Positions 10,014-17,480 of a stretch of DNA of 64,000 bases are shown piece after piece (position 1 is the first letter of the stretch; every line of letters starts with the position of its first letter). The stretch is taken from NCBI GenBank assembly GCA_900317405.1, contig ONGP01000002.1, forward strand, positions 1 to 64,000. Direction: 5' to 3'. A program made the position numbers and the translations under genes. The DNA comes from an uncultured Prevotella sp. GTDB taxonomy: Bacteria; Bacteroidota; Bacteroidia; Bacteroidales; Bacteroidaceae. Under the pieces are notes generated by a model that worked only from the letters and a program-made list of their open reading frames with translations, was not told the origin of the DNA and did no database searches.

Positions 10014-10478
10014 CTATTTAAACGTATGATTCATCAGGCGCTGCTCGGCTAGTTTCTCGAACTTGGTGCCGGGGCGACCGTAGTTGGCGTAGGGGTAGAT
10101 GCTGATGCCACCACGAGGGGTGAACAAGCCGATAACCTCGATGTACTTGGGGTCCATGAGGCGAACCAGATCCTTCATGATGACATTAACACAGTCCTCG
10201 TGGAAATCACCATGGTTGCGAAAACTGAACAGATACAGCTTCAAACTCTTCGATTCAACCATCTTCTCGCCAGGGATATACATTATCTTAATCTCTGCAA
10301 AATCAGGCTGCCCAGTGATAGGACACAACGAGGTAAACTCAGGACAGTTGAACTGTACCCAATAATCATTCTCAGGGTGCTTGTTGATAAACGTCTCAAG
10401 CACCTCTGGTGCATAATCACTCTTGTACTCAGTCTTTTTGCCGAGTGCCTGCAAACCTTCCTGTTCTCTCATATACAT
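10014..10478 (-). CDS. queF: NADPH-dependent preQ0 reductase QueF
   Basis: Reduces 7-cyano-7-deazaguanine (preQ0) to preQ1 in queuosine biosynthesis. At 154 aa it is the short single-domain type. The catalytic Cys and Asp are C52 and D59 in [14 protein letters not shown], with the same seven-residue spacing as in characterised short QueF. The family signature ESKSLKLYL follows. It is last in the minus-strand run and directly follows a queuosine-precursor transporter, so imported preQ0 could be reduced here. A short tandem repeat overlaps its first codon. Confidence 0.95.
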   Translation of the reverse strand: MYMREQEGLQALGKKTEYKSDYAPEVLETFINKHPENDYWVQFNCPEFTSLCPITGQPDFAEIKIMYIPGEKMVESKSLKLYLFSFRNHGDFHEDCVNVIMKDLVRLMDPKYIEVIGLFTPRGGISIYPYANYGRPGTKFEKLAEQRLMNHTFK

Positions 10479-10506
10479 TAAACATTAAAAGATTAAACAT
10501 TAAAGG
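10477..10506. repeat. Two tandem 15-bp units between the transporter gene and queF
   Basis: ATTAAACATTAAAAG is followed immediately by ATTAAACATTAAAGG (one mismatch). AT-rich short duplication in an operon spacer; no function is evident. Confidence 0.6.
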
Positions 10507-11195
10507 TCCTTGACCTTAAACACATTATATGCAATATCGCGGTCAAACACATCCTCGTGGTCGTGCTTCTTGGTGAAATTAACCACACGGATAGTAACGG
10601 GGAGTGCAATGATTTCGTAGACGGTCTTAAGTGTTACCTGAGTAATGACCAGCGAAGGCATCTCCTCCCAGGGGATGACACCACCAAGTGCAAGCGGGAA
10701 GAAGATGATAGAGTCGGTCAACTCACCCCAAATGGTACTCATCACAGCACGAGCCGAGAAGTTACGACCATCCGAGCTCAACTTCATCTTACTCATCACA
10801 TAGGCATTAATAAACGAACCAGCAAGGAATGCCAGGAACGATGCTCCTGCAATACGTGGCGCCAGCCCGAAGATCTGATGAAATCCCTCCTCACCATGCC
10901 AGTAAGGCGCACCAGGAATCCAGTCGGCGATGGCACCAAACACTACGAACAAGAAGTTCATGGCGAAGCCAAGCCAGATGAGCAGACGAGTGCGACGATA
11001 ACCCCACACTTCGCAAACCACATCGTTGATAATGTAACTAACTGGGAAAACGATCAATCCTGCAGTCATATTGGCAGGGCCGAACGAAATCTGTTTTGTC
11101 TCCAATACGTTTGCCGTAATCAGGCACACGCAAAACAGTATGCCGTATAACATAAACAGCACACTAATCCTCTGATTGTCTTTTAATTTTTCCAT
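10500..11195 (-). CDS. Queuosine precursor transporter (YhhQ/QPTR family)
   Basis: Integral membrane protein of the YhhQ/DUF165 family that imports queuosine precursors such as preQ0 and preQ1. About six hydrophobic helices are visible, with the family features NVLETKQISFGPANMTAGLIVFP (split across a loop), YIINDVVCEVWGYRR and STIWGELTDS. The ATG at 11195 (MEKLKDNQR, 231 aa) is preferred; an in-frame ATG at 11225 would add ten residues (MNTPFNKTSK) and cannot be excluded. Placed directly before queF, which supports the substrate assignment. Confidence 0.88.
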   Translation of the reverse strand: MEKLKDNQRISVLFMLYGILFCVCLITANVLETKQISFGPANMTAGLIVFPVSYIINDVVCEVWGYRRTRLLIWLGFAMNFLFVVFGAIADWIPGAPYWHGEEGFHQIFGLAPRIAGASFLAFLAGSFINAYVMSKMKLSSDGRNFSARAVMSTIWGELTDSIIFFPLALGGVIPWEEMPSLVITQVTLKTVYEIIALPVTIRVVNFTKKHDHEDVFDRDIAYNVFKVKDL

Positions 11196-11241
11196 TTTAC
11201 TTGTTTTGTTAAAGGGGGTGTTCATCGACCCCTATTATCCA

Positions 11242-12228
11242 CTATAATAGATACAGCAGCCATCCCATATACGCCATAAACGTGAAGATGAGCAGCCATC
11301 CCTCTCTTCGCGATACGTAGTACTTGGTGATGGCAAACAGCCACATCAATCCGATACTAATCAGCATCATCATCAGGTCGACGATAGTGATACCCATGAT
11401 ACGCATGGGGTGAACCACAGCCGTAATACCAACGATGAGCAGAACATTAAACACATTCGAGCCTATCACATTGCCGATGGCAAGTGCAGCACGACCTTTG
11501 TAAGCAGCTACCACACTGGTGGCAAGCTCTGGCAGCGATGTACCGCCAGCCACGATGGTAAGACCTACCACACTCTGACGAATGCCGAAACGGTGAGCCA
11601 TATACGTGGCACCATCTACAAACAGATGACTACCACCGATAAGACAAGCCAGTCCTAGTACTATCCATCCCAGATTTATCCACGAGAACTCGAGTGGCTC
11701 TTTGGGACGCTCGATGCCCAACTCCTCCTCGCGCCACTTCATCTCACCCGAGCTGATAGCCATGCGGAAGGTGTAGAACATAAATGCCAGGAATCCTACC
11801 AACAGTATCAAGCCGTCCTGACGGCTTATCTGGTTACCCCACAAGTGAGGCGAACTCATGTCGTCGAAACACAGAATGAACATCAGCAGCGATGCGCCGA
11901 TGGCACACGGAATGTCCTTCTTAACCGTGTTAGGAGCCACAGCAATAGGAGCTACAGCTGCCGAACAACCCACGATAAGCAAGGTGTTGAAGATGTTTGA
12001 GCCTATGACATTACCTACAGCAAGATCGCTGGTGCCCTTGATGGCCGACACCAGACTTACAAACAACTCAGGAGCCGATGTGCCAGCTGCCACAATGGTC
12101 AGTCCGATGACAATCTCGGGCACTCGCAAGCCGCGAGCCATGTTCGAAGCACCTTCAGTAAGTCTGTCGGCACCCCATATAACCAGCACTACGCCGATAA
12201 TGATAAATCCGATATTAAGCAGTGTCAT
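11242..12228 (-). CDS. Calcium/sodium antiporter, CaCA family (YrbG-like)
   Basis: Inner-membrane cation/Ca2+ exchanger of 328 aa, the usual prokaryotic length. It has two homologous halves, each with the ion-binding alpha repeat: GLTIVAAGTSAPELFVS with AVGNVIGSNIFN in the first, and GLTIVAGGTSLPELATS with AIGNVIGSNVFN in the second. The conserved acidic residues of both repeats (E in APEL and LPEL) are present. It sits in the rplY-queF run with gaps of 13-46 nt, so cotranscription is likely, though it has no obvious link to queuosine. Confidence 0.92.
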   Translation of the reverse strand: MTLLNIGFIIIGVVLVIWGADRLTEGASNMARGLRVPEIVIGLTIVAAGTSAPELFVSLVSAIKGTSDLAVGNVIGSNIFNTLLIVGCSAAVAPIAVAPNTVKKDIPCAIGASLLMFILCFDDMSSPHLWGNQISRQDGLILLVGFLAFMFYTFRMAISSGEMKWREEELGIERPKEPLEFSWINLGWIVLGLACLIGGSHLFVDGATYMAHRFGIRQSVVGLTIVAGGTSLPELATSVVAAYKGRAALAIGNVIGSNVFNVLLIVGITAVVHPMRIMGITIVDLMMMLISIGLMWLFAITKYYVSRREGWLLIFTFMAYMGWLLYLL

Positions 12229-12249
12229 AAGCCCTATCCTACTCTATGT

Positions 12250-12630
12250 TTACTCTATGTCCTCAAGAAATGCATCGAGGCTGCGACGGTCCTTCTTGGT
12301 GGGACGGCCGGTGCCACGTGCACGGTCTACAAATCCGCTTATGCGGGTCATCTCCAGCAGTTCGTACTGCTCAGGGGCAGTCACGTTTTCGTATATCTCG
12401 GGCAGGAGTTTAGCCCCTACTCGCTGTTCGATAGTCTTGAGTATGCGGAACGAGTAAGTGATAGGTGGCTTGCGCACGCTCACGGTCTCGCCTACCTTAA
12501 CCATACGCGACGGTTTTACGGTTACGTTGCCCACGGTAACACGCCCGTTCTTGCATGCGTCGGCAGCTATCGAGCGAGTCTTGAAGATTCGCGATGCCCA
12601 CAGCCATTTATCTATTCTTGCTTCTTCCAT
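12250..12630 (-). CDS. hslR: S4-domain RNA-binding protein (Hsp15/HslR-like)
   Basis: Small cytoplasmic protein of the Hsp15 family, which binds stalled 50S subunits carrying nascent chains. The S4 RNA-binding fold is at the N-terminus: RIDKWLWASRIFKTRSIAADACKNGRVTVGNV. A basic linker and C-terminal helix (GRPTKKDRRSLDAFLEDIE) follow. The ATG at 12630 (126 aa) places the S4 domain as in relatives; the in-frame ATG at 12654 would add eight residues. Lies just after pth, which also acts on translation products. Confidence 0.85.
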   Translation of the reverse strand: MEEARIDKWLWASRIFKTRSIAADACKNGRVTVGNVTVKPSRMVKVGETVSVRKPPITYSFRILKTIEQRVGAKLLPEIYENVTAPEQYELLEMTRISGFVDRARGTGRPTKKDRRSLDAFLEDIE

Positions 12631-12664
12631 ATACACCTTATTGTCACTTGTCATTCTGTCAGTG

Positions 12665-13237
12665 TCACTTCTTGCCGAGTTTGTTAAACTGGTTCATAGT
12701 GATATCGATACCAGCCAGCACAAAGCTCTTGATTATCTCGCAGGCTGTATCGATACTCGGCTGCAGAGACTTCATATCCTCTTCATCATACTTACCTAGC
12801 ACCCAGTCTACCTGCATGCCGCGAGGGAAGTCGTTGCCGATACCCATACGCAGTCTGGCGTAGTTCTGGCCGATCAACTGCTGAATATGTCCAAGTCCGT
12901 TGTGCCCTCCATTAGAGCCACCAGCTTTCAAGCGGAATGCGCCCAATGGAAGTGCCACATCGTCGCTAATAACAAGCAGACGACTCTGTTCGATATTTTC
13001 CTTATTCAACCAGTAGCGTACAGCATTGCCGCTCAGGTTCATATAGGTAGACGGTTTGAGCAGTATCACCTTTCGGCCTTTCAGCGATGTTTCGGCCACA
13101 AAGCCATAGCGCTTATCGGCAAAAACAATATTGGATGCCTTAGCAAAAGCATCCAATACCATAAAGCCTGTATTGTGGCGGGTGTTCTCGTACTCGTCGC
13201 CGATATTTCCCAGTCCAACAATCAAGTACTTATCCAT
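12665..13237 (-). CDS. pth: Peptidyl-tRNA hydrolase
   Basis: Cleaves peptidyl-tRNA to recycle tRNA. 190 aa, normal for the bacterial Pth family. Catalytic His is in [14 protein letters not shown] (H20), the substrate site Asn-Met in [10 protein letters not shown], and the gate region [25 protein letters not shown] with conserved D and HNGL. It follows rplY by 20 nt, the gene order rplY-pth being common in bacteria, and precedes hslR. Confidence 0.96.
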   Translation of the reverse strand: MDKYLIVGLGNIGDEYENTRHNTGFMVLDAFAKASNIVFADKRYGFVAETSLKGRKVILLKPSTYMNLSGNAVRYWLNKENIEQSRLLVISDDVALPLGAFRLKAGGSNGGHNGLGHIQQLIGQNYARLRMGIGNDFPRGMQVDWVLGKYDEEDMKSLQPSIDTACEIIKSFVLAGIDITMNQFNKLGKK

Positions 13238-13257
13238 TCACTAACGAATTAGATAAA

Positions 13258-13854
13258 TTACTCAGCAGCCTGGGCAGCTGCAGAACGAGAAGCACGTGTA
13301 GCCTTAACTGAGCATACTACAACCTGAGCAGGAGTAGCGATCTGCAGACCATCGAAGTTGAGCTCAGCTACCTTGATAGCCTTACCAAGCTTCAGCTCTG
13401 TAACGTCTACATTCAGAACCTCAGGAATCTGCTTGTAAGGAGCTGTAACGTTAAGTGTACGAACAGCCTGGCTCAGACGACCACCATCACGAACACCCTG
13501 AGCGTGACCAACGAGCTTAACAGGGATACCAATTGTGATTGGCTTCTCATCGTTTACCTCATAGAAGTCAACGTGCAGCAGGGCATCTGTTGTTGGGTGG
13601 AACTGAAGCTCCTTCATTACAGCCTTGTGAGCCTCACCATCGATAGTGATGTTTACAATGTAAACGTCGGGTGAATAAACTACGCGACGGAGCTGAGATG
13701 CTGGGATTGCAAATGCAAGAGCCTCAGGTGCACCGTTCTCACCCTTTTTCTCACCATAAAGGTTACAAGGTACAAGACCTTCCTTACGCATTTCCTTGCT
13801 GGCCTTCTTGCCAGTTGTGGCACGCTTCTGGCCACTTACGCTAATTTCTTTCAT
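13258..13854 (-). CDS. rplY: 50S ribosomal protein L25 (Ctc form)
   Basis: Binds 5S rRNA in the large subunit. 198 aa, the long Ctc/TL5-type protein with an N-terminal L25 domain (MKEISVSGQKRATTGKKASKEMRKEG) and a C-terminal beta domain (KPITIGIPVKLVGHAQGVRDGG). The C-terminus ends in an Ala-rich tail (AAAQAAE). First gene of a minus-strand run through pth, hslR, exchanger, transporter and queF; its promoter lies about 90 nt upstream, so the mRNA has a sizeable leader. Confidence 0.95.
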   Translation of the reverse strand: MKEISVSGQKRATTGKKASKEMRKEGLVPCNLYGEKKGENGAPEALAFAIPASQLRRVVYSPDVYIVNITIDGEAHKAVMKELQFHPTTDALLHVDFYEVNDEKPITIGIPVKLVGHAQGVRDGGRLSQAVRTLNVTAPYKQIPEVLNVDVTELKLGKAIKVAELNFDGLQIATPAQVVVCSVKATRASRSAAAQAAE

Positions 13855-13945
13855 AAATGTGTTACTCTAAATTAAGTTGTTAAAAATACGTTTTGCTTAA
13901 TTCGCCATCACACGAATCCGGACATACCTATCCGAAAAAGCGGTG

Positions 13946-13977
13946 CAAAGGTACTACTTTTTTTGTTACCAACCAAG
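13946..13977 (-). promoter_or_regulatory. Promoter of the rplY operon
   Basis: On the minus strand TACCTTTG (-7 box, 13946-13953) is preceded, 20 bp away, by CTTG (13974-13977), close to the TTTG -33 box. It is divergent from the nusB promoter. Confidence 0.7.
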
Positions 13978-14013
13978 GATTTTGGCTAAAAAACCACAAA
14001 TTTCTGTATTTTT

Positions 14014-14045
14014 CTTGCAGAGTTCGTCGTTTTTTAGTAATTTTG
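14014..14045 (+). promoter_or_regulatory. Promoter of the nusB operon
   Basis: CTTG (14014-14017) and TAATTTTG (14038-14045) are 20 bp apart, matching the Bacteroidetes -33/-7 layout. The nusB ATG lies 76 nt downstream of the -7 box. Confidence 0.7.
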
Positions 14046-14121
14046 CACCCGAAAATGCGCTCAGAGGTAGCGTTTTTATAATATATATATAATAAGGTAA
14101 ATACAAAAAACATCAAGTGAG

Positions 14122-15114
14122 ATGATTAACAGAGAAATTATTAGAATCAAGATTGTTCAGTTAACCTATGCTTACTATCAAAACGGTAACAAGAACATCG
14201 ACACGGCTGAAAAGGAGTTATTTTTCAGTCTTTCGAAAGCTTATGACCTCTACAACTACATGCTGGCACTGATTGTGGCAGTAAACAAGGAAGCTGCGCG
14301 CCGCAACGAGGTGCTTGTGCAGCGTGCTAAGCGCGAGGGTACACCAGAGCCTTCACAGCGATTCGTGTTCAACCGTTTTGCCATCCAGTTGGCCGAAAAT
14401 AAGCAGCTAAACGACTTTATGAGTACCCAGAAGAGCGGCTGGGACGAGAATGCTGCATTTGTATCATCGCTGCTCGAGAAGATTGAGCAGAGCGAGATCT
14501 ACCAGGAGTATATGAATAATCCAGAGGACAACTACGACGTGGATCGTGAACTCTGGCGCAAGATATACCGTACACTCATCCAGGACAACGATGAACTGGA
14601 TACTATCCTTGAGGATATGAGTCTGTACTGGAATGACGACAAGACTATCGTCGACACATTCGTGCTGAAGACTATCAAGCGTTTCGACGAGGCTAACGGA
14701 CCAAAGCAGGAGTTGCTGCCCGAGTGGGATAGCGAAGAAGAGCAGGAGTATGCTCGCAAGCTGTTCCGCGCTGCCATCCTGAATGCCGACGAATATCAGC
14801 GCTACATGAGCGAGGCTTCGCGCAACTGGGATTTCTCTCGACTGGCCTACATGGACATCATCCTGATGCAGATTGCCATCGCCGAGATGATGACACTGCC
14901 AAACATCCCCGTAAGCGTATCGATCAACGAGTATGTAGAGATAGCCAAGTTCTACTCTACTCCAAAGAGTGCCGGCTACATCAACGGTATGCTCGACAGC
15001 ATCGCACGCAGCTTGGTTGACAGCGGCCGCATGGCTAAGTTCATCGAGCCTAAGAAGGAGAAAGAACATAAGGAATATAAACCCAAAAAACAAATAACAA
15101 AGAAACATGACTAA
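14122..15114 (+). CDS. nusB: Transcription antitermination factor NusB (long Bacteroidetes form)
   Basis: Forms the antitermination complex with NusE on rRNA boxA. The 330-aa protein is about twice the size of E. coli NusB. The NusB helical fold lies in the C-terminal half (about 195-305, with SRNWDFSRLAYMDIILMQIAIAEMM and the family motif SVSINEYVEIAKFYSTPKSAGYINGMLDSIA). The N-terminal 190 residues are an extension seen in Bacteroidetes relatives. The Lys-rich tail ends in KKQITKKHD. It overlaps yajC by 8 nt. Confidence 0.93.
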   Translation: MINREIIRIKIVQLTYAYYQNGNKNIDTAEKELFFSLSKAYDLYNYMLALIVAVNKEAARRNEVLVQRAKREGTPEPSQRFVFNRFAIQLAENKQLNDFMSTQKSGWDENAAFVSSLLEKIEQSEIYQEYMNNPEDNYDVDRELWRKIYRTLIQDNDELDTILEDMSLYWNDDKTIVDTFVLKTIKRFDEANGPKQELLPEWDSEEEQEYARKLFRAAILNADEYQRYMSEASRNWDFSRLAYMDIILMQIAIAEMMTLPNIPVSVSINEYVEIAKFYSTPKSAGYINGMLDSIARSLVDSGRMAKFIEPKKEKEHKEYKPKKQITKKHD

Positions 15115-15427
15115 TATCGTATTGGCTGCTCAGGCAGCACAGAATGGAGGCGGAATGAGCATGATTATCATGATGGTTGCTATCTTCGCCATTATGTGGT
15201 TTTTCATGATCCGTCCTCAGCAGAAGAAGCAGAAGGAGATTCAGAAGTTCCAGAACGAGCTGACCGAGGGTACCGAGGTAGTTACCGGTGGTGGCATCCA
15301 CGGCACAGTAAAGAGCGTAGACCTGGCTAAGAATACCGTCGACGTTAAGATTGCTCGCGACGTAGTTGTGACTGTCGAGAAGTCGTCTGTATTCAAGGAC
15401 ATGGCTAGCACTCCACAGAGCAAGTAA
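15107..15427 (+). CDS. yajC: Preprotein translocase subunit YajC
   Basis: Inner-membrane accessory subunit of the SecDF-YajC complex. 106 aa with one N-terminal membrane helix (MSMIIMMVAIFAIMWFFMIRPQQKKQKE) followed by a basic segment and the cytoplasmic domain (GTEVVTGGGIHGTVKSVD). All the family hallmarks are present, including RPQQKK. It overlaps nusB and is followed 18 nt later by the ybbR-like gene, an arrangement consistent with one transcript. Confidence 0.95.
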   Translation: MTNIVLAAQAAQNGGGMSMIIMMVAIFAIMWFFMIRPQQKKQKEIQKFQNELTEGTEVVTGGGIHGTVKSVDLAKNTVDVKIARDVVVTVEKSSVFKDMASTPQSK

Positions 15428-15445
15428 TATATAATACCAACGATA

Positions 15446-16423
15446 ATGAACGGAATACTGCAGTTCCTGAAGAAGTTCCTTTTTAGCCGAGCTAACAAGG
15501 AGTTTGTGGTATTCATGTTCTTCTTGGCACTTTCGGGCATATTCTGGCTGCAAACCACCCTGAACGAGGTTTACGAGCGCGAGTTTGCCATACCGGTTTC
15601 GGTCACTGGCATACCCAAGAACGCCGTGCTGACCAGCGACGAGACCGACACCGTGCGCATGACGATACGCGACAAGGGTATCACACTGCTCACGTATATG
15701 TATGGCGACATACTGAAGAAGGTAAACGTAAGCTTTAAGACCTATGCTAAGGGCAACGGCACTGGCGTGATATCGGCTGCCGAACTGCAGAAGATGGTTT
15801 ACCAGCAGTTAGCAAGCGGTTCGCGCATCACCAGCGTAAAGCCCGAGAAGCTGGAGTTCTATTACAACTACGGTGCTAAAAAGGTGGTTCCGGTGCGCTG
15901 GAGCGGCAGAGTGATACCCGAGGAGATGTTCTTCATCTCGCGTGTGGCTTATCAGCCCGACAGCATAACTATCTATGCCTCGCACGAAAAGCTGGACAGC
16001 ATCAACGTGCTGTATACCGAGCAACTGAACTACGCCAACTTCCGCGACACGCTTAGAGCAAAATGCGAGCTGGCTAAGATCAGAGGTGTGAAGATGATAC
16101 CCGACCACGTGCAAGTGACGTTCTTTACCGACGTGCTGACCGAGGAGGCTATCGAGGGCGTGCCCATCAAGGCTATCAATATGCCAGTGGGCAAGTCGCT
16201 ACGCACGTTCCCGGCTAAGGTAACCGTAAGTTTCGTAGCAGGCGCCAGCTTGTATCGCAATCTCAGCGCCAACGACTTTACCGTGGTGGCCGATTACAAC
16301 GAGATAATCAATCACCCCGCTGAGAAGTGCCATATCTATCTTAAGAATGTACCACGCGGCATATCCAGAGCACGTCTGAGTGTGAGCATGGTCGATTATT
16401 TGATTGAATCAGATTCAGAATGA
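15446..16423 (+). CDS. YbbR-like domain protein
   Basis: Membrane-anchored extracytoplasmic protein of 325 aa. One N-terminal transmembrane segment (EFVVFMFFLALSGIFWLQ, about residues 19-38) is followed by beta-rich YbbR-like repeats (for example FAIPVSVTGIPKNAVLTSD and EGVPIKAINMPVGKSLRTFPAKVTVSFVAG). In Firmicutes the YbbR protein (CdaR) controls diadenylate cyclase; no such cyclase gene is in this window, so function here is open. Its TGA overlaps the coaE ATG (ATGA). Confidence 0.85.
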   Translation: MNGILQFLKKFLFSRANKEFVVFMFFLALSGIFWLQTTLNEVYEREFAIPVSVTGIPKNAVLTSDETDTVRMTIRDKGITLLTYMYGDILKKVNVSFKTYAKGNGTGVISAAELQKMVYQQLASGSRITSVKPEKLEFYYNYGAKKVVPVRWSGRVIPEEMFFISRVAYQPDSITIYASHEKLDSINVLYTEQLNYANFRDTLRAKCELAKIRGVKMIPDHVQVTFFTDVLTEEAIEGVPIKAINMPVGKSLRTFPAKVTVSFVAGASLYRNLSANDFTVVADYNEIINHPAEKCHIYLKNVPRGISRARLSVSMVDYLIESDSE

Positions 16424-16986
16424 AAATAGGAATAACAGGCGGTATCGGCAGCGGCAAGAGCTATGTCTGCAATCTGTTGCGTGAGCAGGGAATCGAAGTG
16501 TTCGACTGCGACAGCGCGGCTAAGCAGCTGATGCGTACCTCTACTGATATCCGAGAAAAGATGACCGACCTGATTGGCCCTGGCACGTATGATGCCGAGG
16601 GCAACCTTAATAAGGCCATGGTGTCGCACTTTCTGCTGTCGTCGCAGCGCAATGTCAAGGCGGTCAACGAGATAGTTCATCCTGCTGTATTCGAAGCGTT
16701 TCGCAACAGCGGACTGGACTACATGGAGAGTGCCATTATATTCGAGAGTGGCGCTTATAAACTGGTTGACAAGGTGGTATGCGTGATAGCTCCTAAGGAG
16801 ACTCGCATCAACCGAGTGATGGAGCGCGATCATATCACTCGCGAGCAAGTGCAGCAGTGGATGAACCGACAGCTCAACCAGAAGGAGATGATACGCAAGA
16901 GTGATTATGTGATAATCAACGACGGCGAACTTGATTTAGACAAACAAATTAGTAAAATAGTAAAACAATGCAACAAACAATTTTAG
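16420..16986 (+). CDS. coaE: Dephospho-CoA kinase
   Basis: Last step of coenzyme A synthesis: phosphorylates the 3'-hydroxyl of dephospho-CoA. 188 aa, typical. The P-loop is GGIGSGKSYV (about 7-16), followed by FDCDSAAKQL and the lid region with RINRVMERDHITREQVQQWMNRQ. Starts inside the ybbR stop (4-nt overlap) and overlaps the next gene by 19 nt, so translation of the three genes is probably linked. Confidence 0.96.
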   Translation: MKIGITGGIGSGKSYVCNLLREQGIEVFDCDSAAKQLMRTSTDIREKMTDLIGPGTYDAEGNLNKAMVSHFLLSSQRNVKAVNEIVHPAVFEAFRNSGLDYMESAIIFESGAYKLVDKVVCVIAPKETRINRVMERDHITREQVQQWMNRQLNQKEMIRKSDYVIINDGELDLDKQISKIVKQCNKQF

Positions 16987-17387
16987 CAATCGCCGGTAAG
17001 CCAGGACTGTATAAGCTGGTTACCCGCGGCAACAACAATCTGATAGTAGAGGCACTCGACGGTACTCACAAGCGTATGCCTGCATTCGCTACCGACCGCA
17101 TCACATCGCTTGGCGACATCGCCATGTTTACCGAGACTGATGACGTGCCCCTGACTGATGTACTTGACAACCTGAAGAAGCTGGAGGACGGCAAGCGCGC
17201 CAGCATCAACGAGAAGAAGGCCTCATCGGCCGAGCTGCGTGAGTACTTCACGAAGGTTCTGCCTGAGTGGGATCAGGACCGCGTAAAGGATAGCCACATC
17301 AAGAAGCTCATCACCTGGTACAACATCCTGATCGAGGCCGGAATCACCGACTTCAAAGACGAGGAGCCAGCCGAGAGCGCTGAATAA
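16968..17387 (+). CDS. DUF5606 family protein
   Basis: 139-aa protein of a family seen in Bacteroidetes with no known function. The N-terminal half looks like a small beta barrel (LAIAGKPGLYKLVTRGNNNLIVEAL split by DGTHKRMPAF), and the C-terminal half is helical (SSAELREYFTKVLPEWDQDRVKDSHIKKLITWYNIL). No signal peptide or membrane helix. It overlaps the 3' end of coaE by 19 nt, which argues for cotranslation. Ends the nusB run before an inverted repeat. Confidence 0.8.
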   Translation: MQQTILAIAGKPGLYKLVTRGNNNLIVEALDGTHKRMPAFATDRITSLGDIAMFTETDDVPLTDVLDNLKKLEDGKRASINEKKASSAELREYFTKVLPEWDQDRVKDSHIKKLITWYNILIEAGITDFKDEEPAESAE

Positions 17388-17399
17388 GTATTTATTTAG

Positions 17400-17473
17400 G
17401 CCTACGGATTATACGGATTTTACAGATTTTTTAGCTATTAATTAAATCCGATAAATCCGTAAAATCCGTAGGC
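17400..17473. repeat. 30-bp imperfect inverted repeat between convergent genes
   Basis: 17400-17429 and 17444-17473 are near-complementary arms built of ACGGATTT-like units around an AT-rich loop. It separates the convergent DUF5606 and RapZ-fusion genes and may act as a two-way terminator, with a T-rich run at 17477-17491 on the plus strand. The unit resembles the AAGGATTT units boxing the GxxExxY gene at 26.4 kb. Confidence 0.65.
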
Positions 17474-17480
17474 TATATTT

